NCBI RefSeq assembly: GCF_001421745.1
Contig: NZ_LMKW01000008.1
Span: 435,027-499,026, forward strand
Source of the DNA: Sphingomonas sp. Leaf230
Lineage (GTDB): Bacteria > Pseudomonadota > Alphaproteobacteria > Sphingomonadales > Sphingomonadaceae
Direction of reading: 5' to 3'
Length of the DNA stretch: 64,000 bases
Part shown: in pieces, positions 62,242-64,000 of the stretch
Position numbering within the stretch: the first letter of the stretch is position 1
How the letters are laid out: every line of letters starts with the position of its first letter
Position numbers and translations under genes: made by a program
Notes under the pieces: model-generated
The model's input: the letters and a program-made list of their open reading frames with translations, nothing else
What the model was told of the DNA's origin: nothing
The model's database searches: none

Positions 62242-62341
62242 CCGTCACCCCGGGCTTGTTCCCGGGTCCACCGTGCCGCACGGCCATTGGCATGGGGGAC
62301 AAGATGATGAGTGGATGCCGGAACAGGCCCGGCATGACGGA
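62242..62341. repeat. Dispersed palindromic element, family F4, overlapping the extensin-like gene start
   Basis: Left CCGTCACCCCGGGCTTGTTC then CCGGGTCCACCGTGCCGCA; right GGATGCCGGAACAGGCCCGG then CATGACGG. The right arm's CATGACGG supplies the ATG used as start of the next gene. Confidence 0.83.
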
Positions 62342-62987
62342 GTGGGTGGTAGTAGCGGCTCTCGCACTGACTTTAGCCGGCTGCGGACGTGCCGATCGCC
62401 CCACGGCACCGACCAAGACTCGCCCCAACCTCTCAGTCCCAAGCAACCGCGAAACCGCGCAGTGCCTCGCCGACCTGCGCGAGTTGCACGTCTCGTTCCA
62501 GGTCCTGCCCGACCGCGAGACCGGCCCCGGATGCGGCCTGAACGGCACCGTGAAGCTCGTCGATATCGGCGTCCCCGTCGCCAACCTCACCGCGGTCCGC
62601 TGCGGCGCGGCGCGCGCGTTCATCGGCTGGACGCGCAATGCGGTCGCGCCGGCCGCGTATCAGATGCTCGGCAGCGAACTGGCGCGGATCGACAGCATGG
62701 GGAGTTACGCATGCCGCAACGTCGTCGGCTCCGCGCGCAACACCAGCCGCCGCTCGGGCCACGCGATCGCCAACGCGATCGACGTCGGCGGGTTCGTGCT
62801 GAAAGACGGGCGGCGAATCACGGTGCTGAACGACTGGAACTCGGCCGACCCGCAGGTCCGCCAATTCCTCCAGACGATCCGCGCCTCGGCATGCAAGCGC
62901 TTCGGCACGGTGCTCAGCCCCGACTACAACGCCGCGCACCGCAACCACCTCCATCTCGAAGACGATCACGCCAATTTCTGCCGCTAG
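62334..62987 (+). CDS. Extensin-like (M15/VanY-type) lipoprotein
   Basis: 217 residues. A hydrophobic N-terminus and lipobox LAGC (Cys about residue 18) indicate a lipoprotein. The mature part matches the extensin-like C domain, related to D-Ala-D-Ala peptidases: SGHAIANAIDVGGF (H-x6-D) near 145-160 and NHLHLEDD (HxH) near the C-terminus would give the zinc ligands, and four or more Cys likely form disulphides. A peptidoglycan role is probable by family. The ATG at 62334 is in the repeat arm; GTG 62346, with CGGAG upstream, is an alternative start. Confidence 0.85.
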   Translation: MTEWVVVAALALTLAGCGRADRPTAPTKTRPNLSVPSNRETAQCLADLRELHVSFQVLPDRETGPGCGLNGTVKLVDIGVPVANLTAVRCGAARAFIGWTRNAVAPAAYQMLGSELARIDSMGSYACRNVVGSARNTSRRSGHAIANAIDVGGFVLKDGRRITVLNDWNSADPQVRQFLQTIRASACKRFGTVLSPDYNAAHRNHLHLEDDHANFCR

Positions 62988-63033
62988 CGCACCGCTCTAG
63001 CCCTCCCCTCGCGTTTCCTCTAATCGCGCCTGA

Positions 63034-63918
63034 ATGACCGATACACGAGTACCATCGCGCGTTTTTCCGAACGCCAGCCAGGATGCCGAGTCCGCCCGCG
63101 ACTCCGTTTCCACCCCCCAGACGCAGCACCCGCATTACCGGCTCGCCTTCCAGGACATGGATTTCCTGTTGCGCGAAGACCTGCGACCGGTGCGGTTCCA
63201 GCTCGAACTGCTGAAGACCGAACTCGTCCTCGACGAGGCGAAGATCGGATCGACCTTCGTGTTCTACGGCTCCGCGCGCATTCCCGAGCCGTCGAAGGCG
63301 CAGGCATTGTTGAAGCTCGCTACGGATGAGAAGTCGAAGAAGATCGCCGAGCGGCTGGTCGAGAAGTCGAAATATTACGACGTCGCGCGCGAGTTGGCGG
63401 CGAAGGTCAGCGTGCTGCCGCGCGACGAGCGTGGCTGGCGGCAGTTCGTGGTGTGTTCTGGCGGCGGTCCGTCGATCATGGAGGCCGCCAATCGCGGTGC
63501 TGACGATGTCGGCGCCGAGTCGATCGGGCTTAACATCGTCCTGCCGCACGAGCAGGCGCCGAACCCGTACGTCACCCCGTCGCTGTCGGTGCAGTTCCAC
63601 TATTTCGCGCTCAGGAAGATGCACTTCCTGCTGCACGCGCGGGCGCTCGCGGCGTTTCCGGGTGGGTTCGGGACGTTCGACGAACTGTTCGAGCTGCTGA
63701 CGCTGATCCAGACGGGCAAGATCCAGCCGATCCCGGTGCTGCTGTTCGGACGGGCTTTCTGGGAGCGGGTCGTGAATTTCGACGCGCTGGTCGAGGAAGG
63801 CGTCGTCAGCGAGAAGGACCTCGGGATCTTCCGCTACGTCGAGACCGCCGACGAGGCCTGGGATGCGGTGCAGTCGTTCTATCGCGAGCGGGCGGAGAAG
63901 GAAGCGGCCGAGGGCTGA
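63034..63918 (+). CDS. LOG family (TIGR00730) protein
   Basis: 294 residues, Rossmann-like. It has VFYGSARIPE, CSGGGPSIMEAANRGADD (nucleotide loop; most relatives have PGIME, here PSIME) and the LOG signature PGGFGTFDELFELLTLIQTG. LOG/YgdH-type proteins are nucleotide 5'-monophosphate hydrolases releasing ribose-5-phosphate. The first ~45 residues are a poorly conserved tail. It follows the extensin-like gene by 46 bp and may be transcribed alone. Confidence 0.9.
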   Translation: MTDTRVPSRVFPNASQDAESARDSVSTPQTQHPHYRLAFQDMDFLLREDLRPVRFQLELLKTELVLDEAKIGSTFVFYGSARIPEPSKAQALLKLATDEKSKKIAERLVEKSKYYDVARELAAKVSVLPRDERGWRQFVVCSGGGPSIMEAANRGADDVGAESIGLNIVLPHEQAPNPYVTPSLSVQFHYFALRKMHFLLHARALAAFPGGFGTFDELFELLTLIQTGKIQPIPVLLFGRAFWERVVNFDALVEEGVVSEKDLGIFRYVETADEAWDAVQSFYRERAEKEAAEG

Positions 63919-63954
63919 GCCTTCCCGGGGGAAGTACTCTTCTGCTCCCTCTCC

Positions 63955-64000
63955 CCCTTCCGGGGAGAGGGTCGGGGTGAGGGGCAGCCAAGCAATGCTC
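63955..64000. repeat. Dispersed palindromic element, family F2, copy 3 (truncated by window end)
   Basis: CTCCCTCTCCCCCTTCCGGG then GAGAGGGTCGGGGTGAGGGGC and GCAGCCAAGCAATGCTC, matching the left half of the 49888 copy almost base for base. The right half is outside the window. Confidence 0.8.

Overview
The window is high-GC chromosomal DNA from an alphaproteobacterium, most likely a Sphingomonas-type sphingomonad. Support comes from a SciP-type (DUF1153) CtrA inhibitor, a free-standing HisZ, FabI as enoyl-ACP reductase, an MlaFED lipid transporter with an ABC-associated lipoprotein, the PE-ligase-polymerase order of LigD beside Ku, and GGAAC-type (EcfG-like) promoter candidates. I see no phage, plasmid backbone, IS transposase, rRNA or CRISPR array. 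The species is inferred from gene content, not from a marker gene.

Layout. 0-13.4 kb: two short-chain dehydrogenases, MaeB malic enzyme, MutS, a His-rich zinc-type CDF exporter, a non-haem iron oxygenase-like protein, a glycine-zipper envelope protein, MntH, an AlkA-like glycosylase, a [2Fe-2S] ferredoxin, RlmB and tRNA-Tyr. 13.5-23.7 kb: a complete glycogen block (glgP-glgB-glgC-glgA-pgm) followed by a CitE-like lyase. 23.8-28.5 kb: a small KGG-type protein, the MlaE-MlaF-MlaD-lipoprotein operon and a HAD phosphatase. 28.5-30.9 kb: an AT-richer island with two overlapping genes I cannot identify, flanked by unusual non-coding DNA. 30.9-38.6 kb: DUF445 protein, an RND efflux pump with its adaptor, a SIMPL protein and a GlsB-type stress membrane protein. 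38.6-43.4 kb: SciP, MnmA, a UvrB/C-motif protein, PhzF, a FieF-like exporter and PdxH. 43.5-51 kb: Ku and LigD (non-homologous end joining), then an ATP-grasp/alpha-E fusion with a transglutaminase-like protein. 51-64 kb: a DnaJ-class co-chaperone, YihY, FabI, a DUF4160-DUF2442 pair, AroC, a Gly/Thr/Met-rich secreted protein, PurA-HisZ-DUF559, SerA-SerC, an extensin-like lipoprotein and a LOG-family protein.

The most striking feature is not a gene. About twenty copies of 80-195 bp imperfect palindromic elements, from several families with G/C-rich terminal inverted repeats, fill many of the intergenic gaps. Some form almost the whole gap inside an operon (ku-ligD, glgC-glgA). In at least three places (glgA, ligD, the DUF559 gene) the purine-rich element end lies at Shine-Dalgarno distance from the start codon. 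One copy lies inside ligD, in frame and 52 codons long, between the phosphoesterase and ligase domains. It belongs to the same family as the glgC-glgA copy, so this family exists in both intergenic and protein-coding states within this one window.

Several neighbouring genes overlap by ATGA or GTGA, which points to translational coupling: glgP-glgB, glgA-pgm, mlaE-mlaF-mlaD, fabI-DUF4160-DUF2442-aroC, DUF559-hisZ, and pdxH-fieF.
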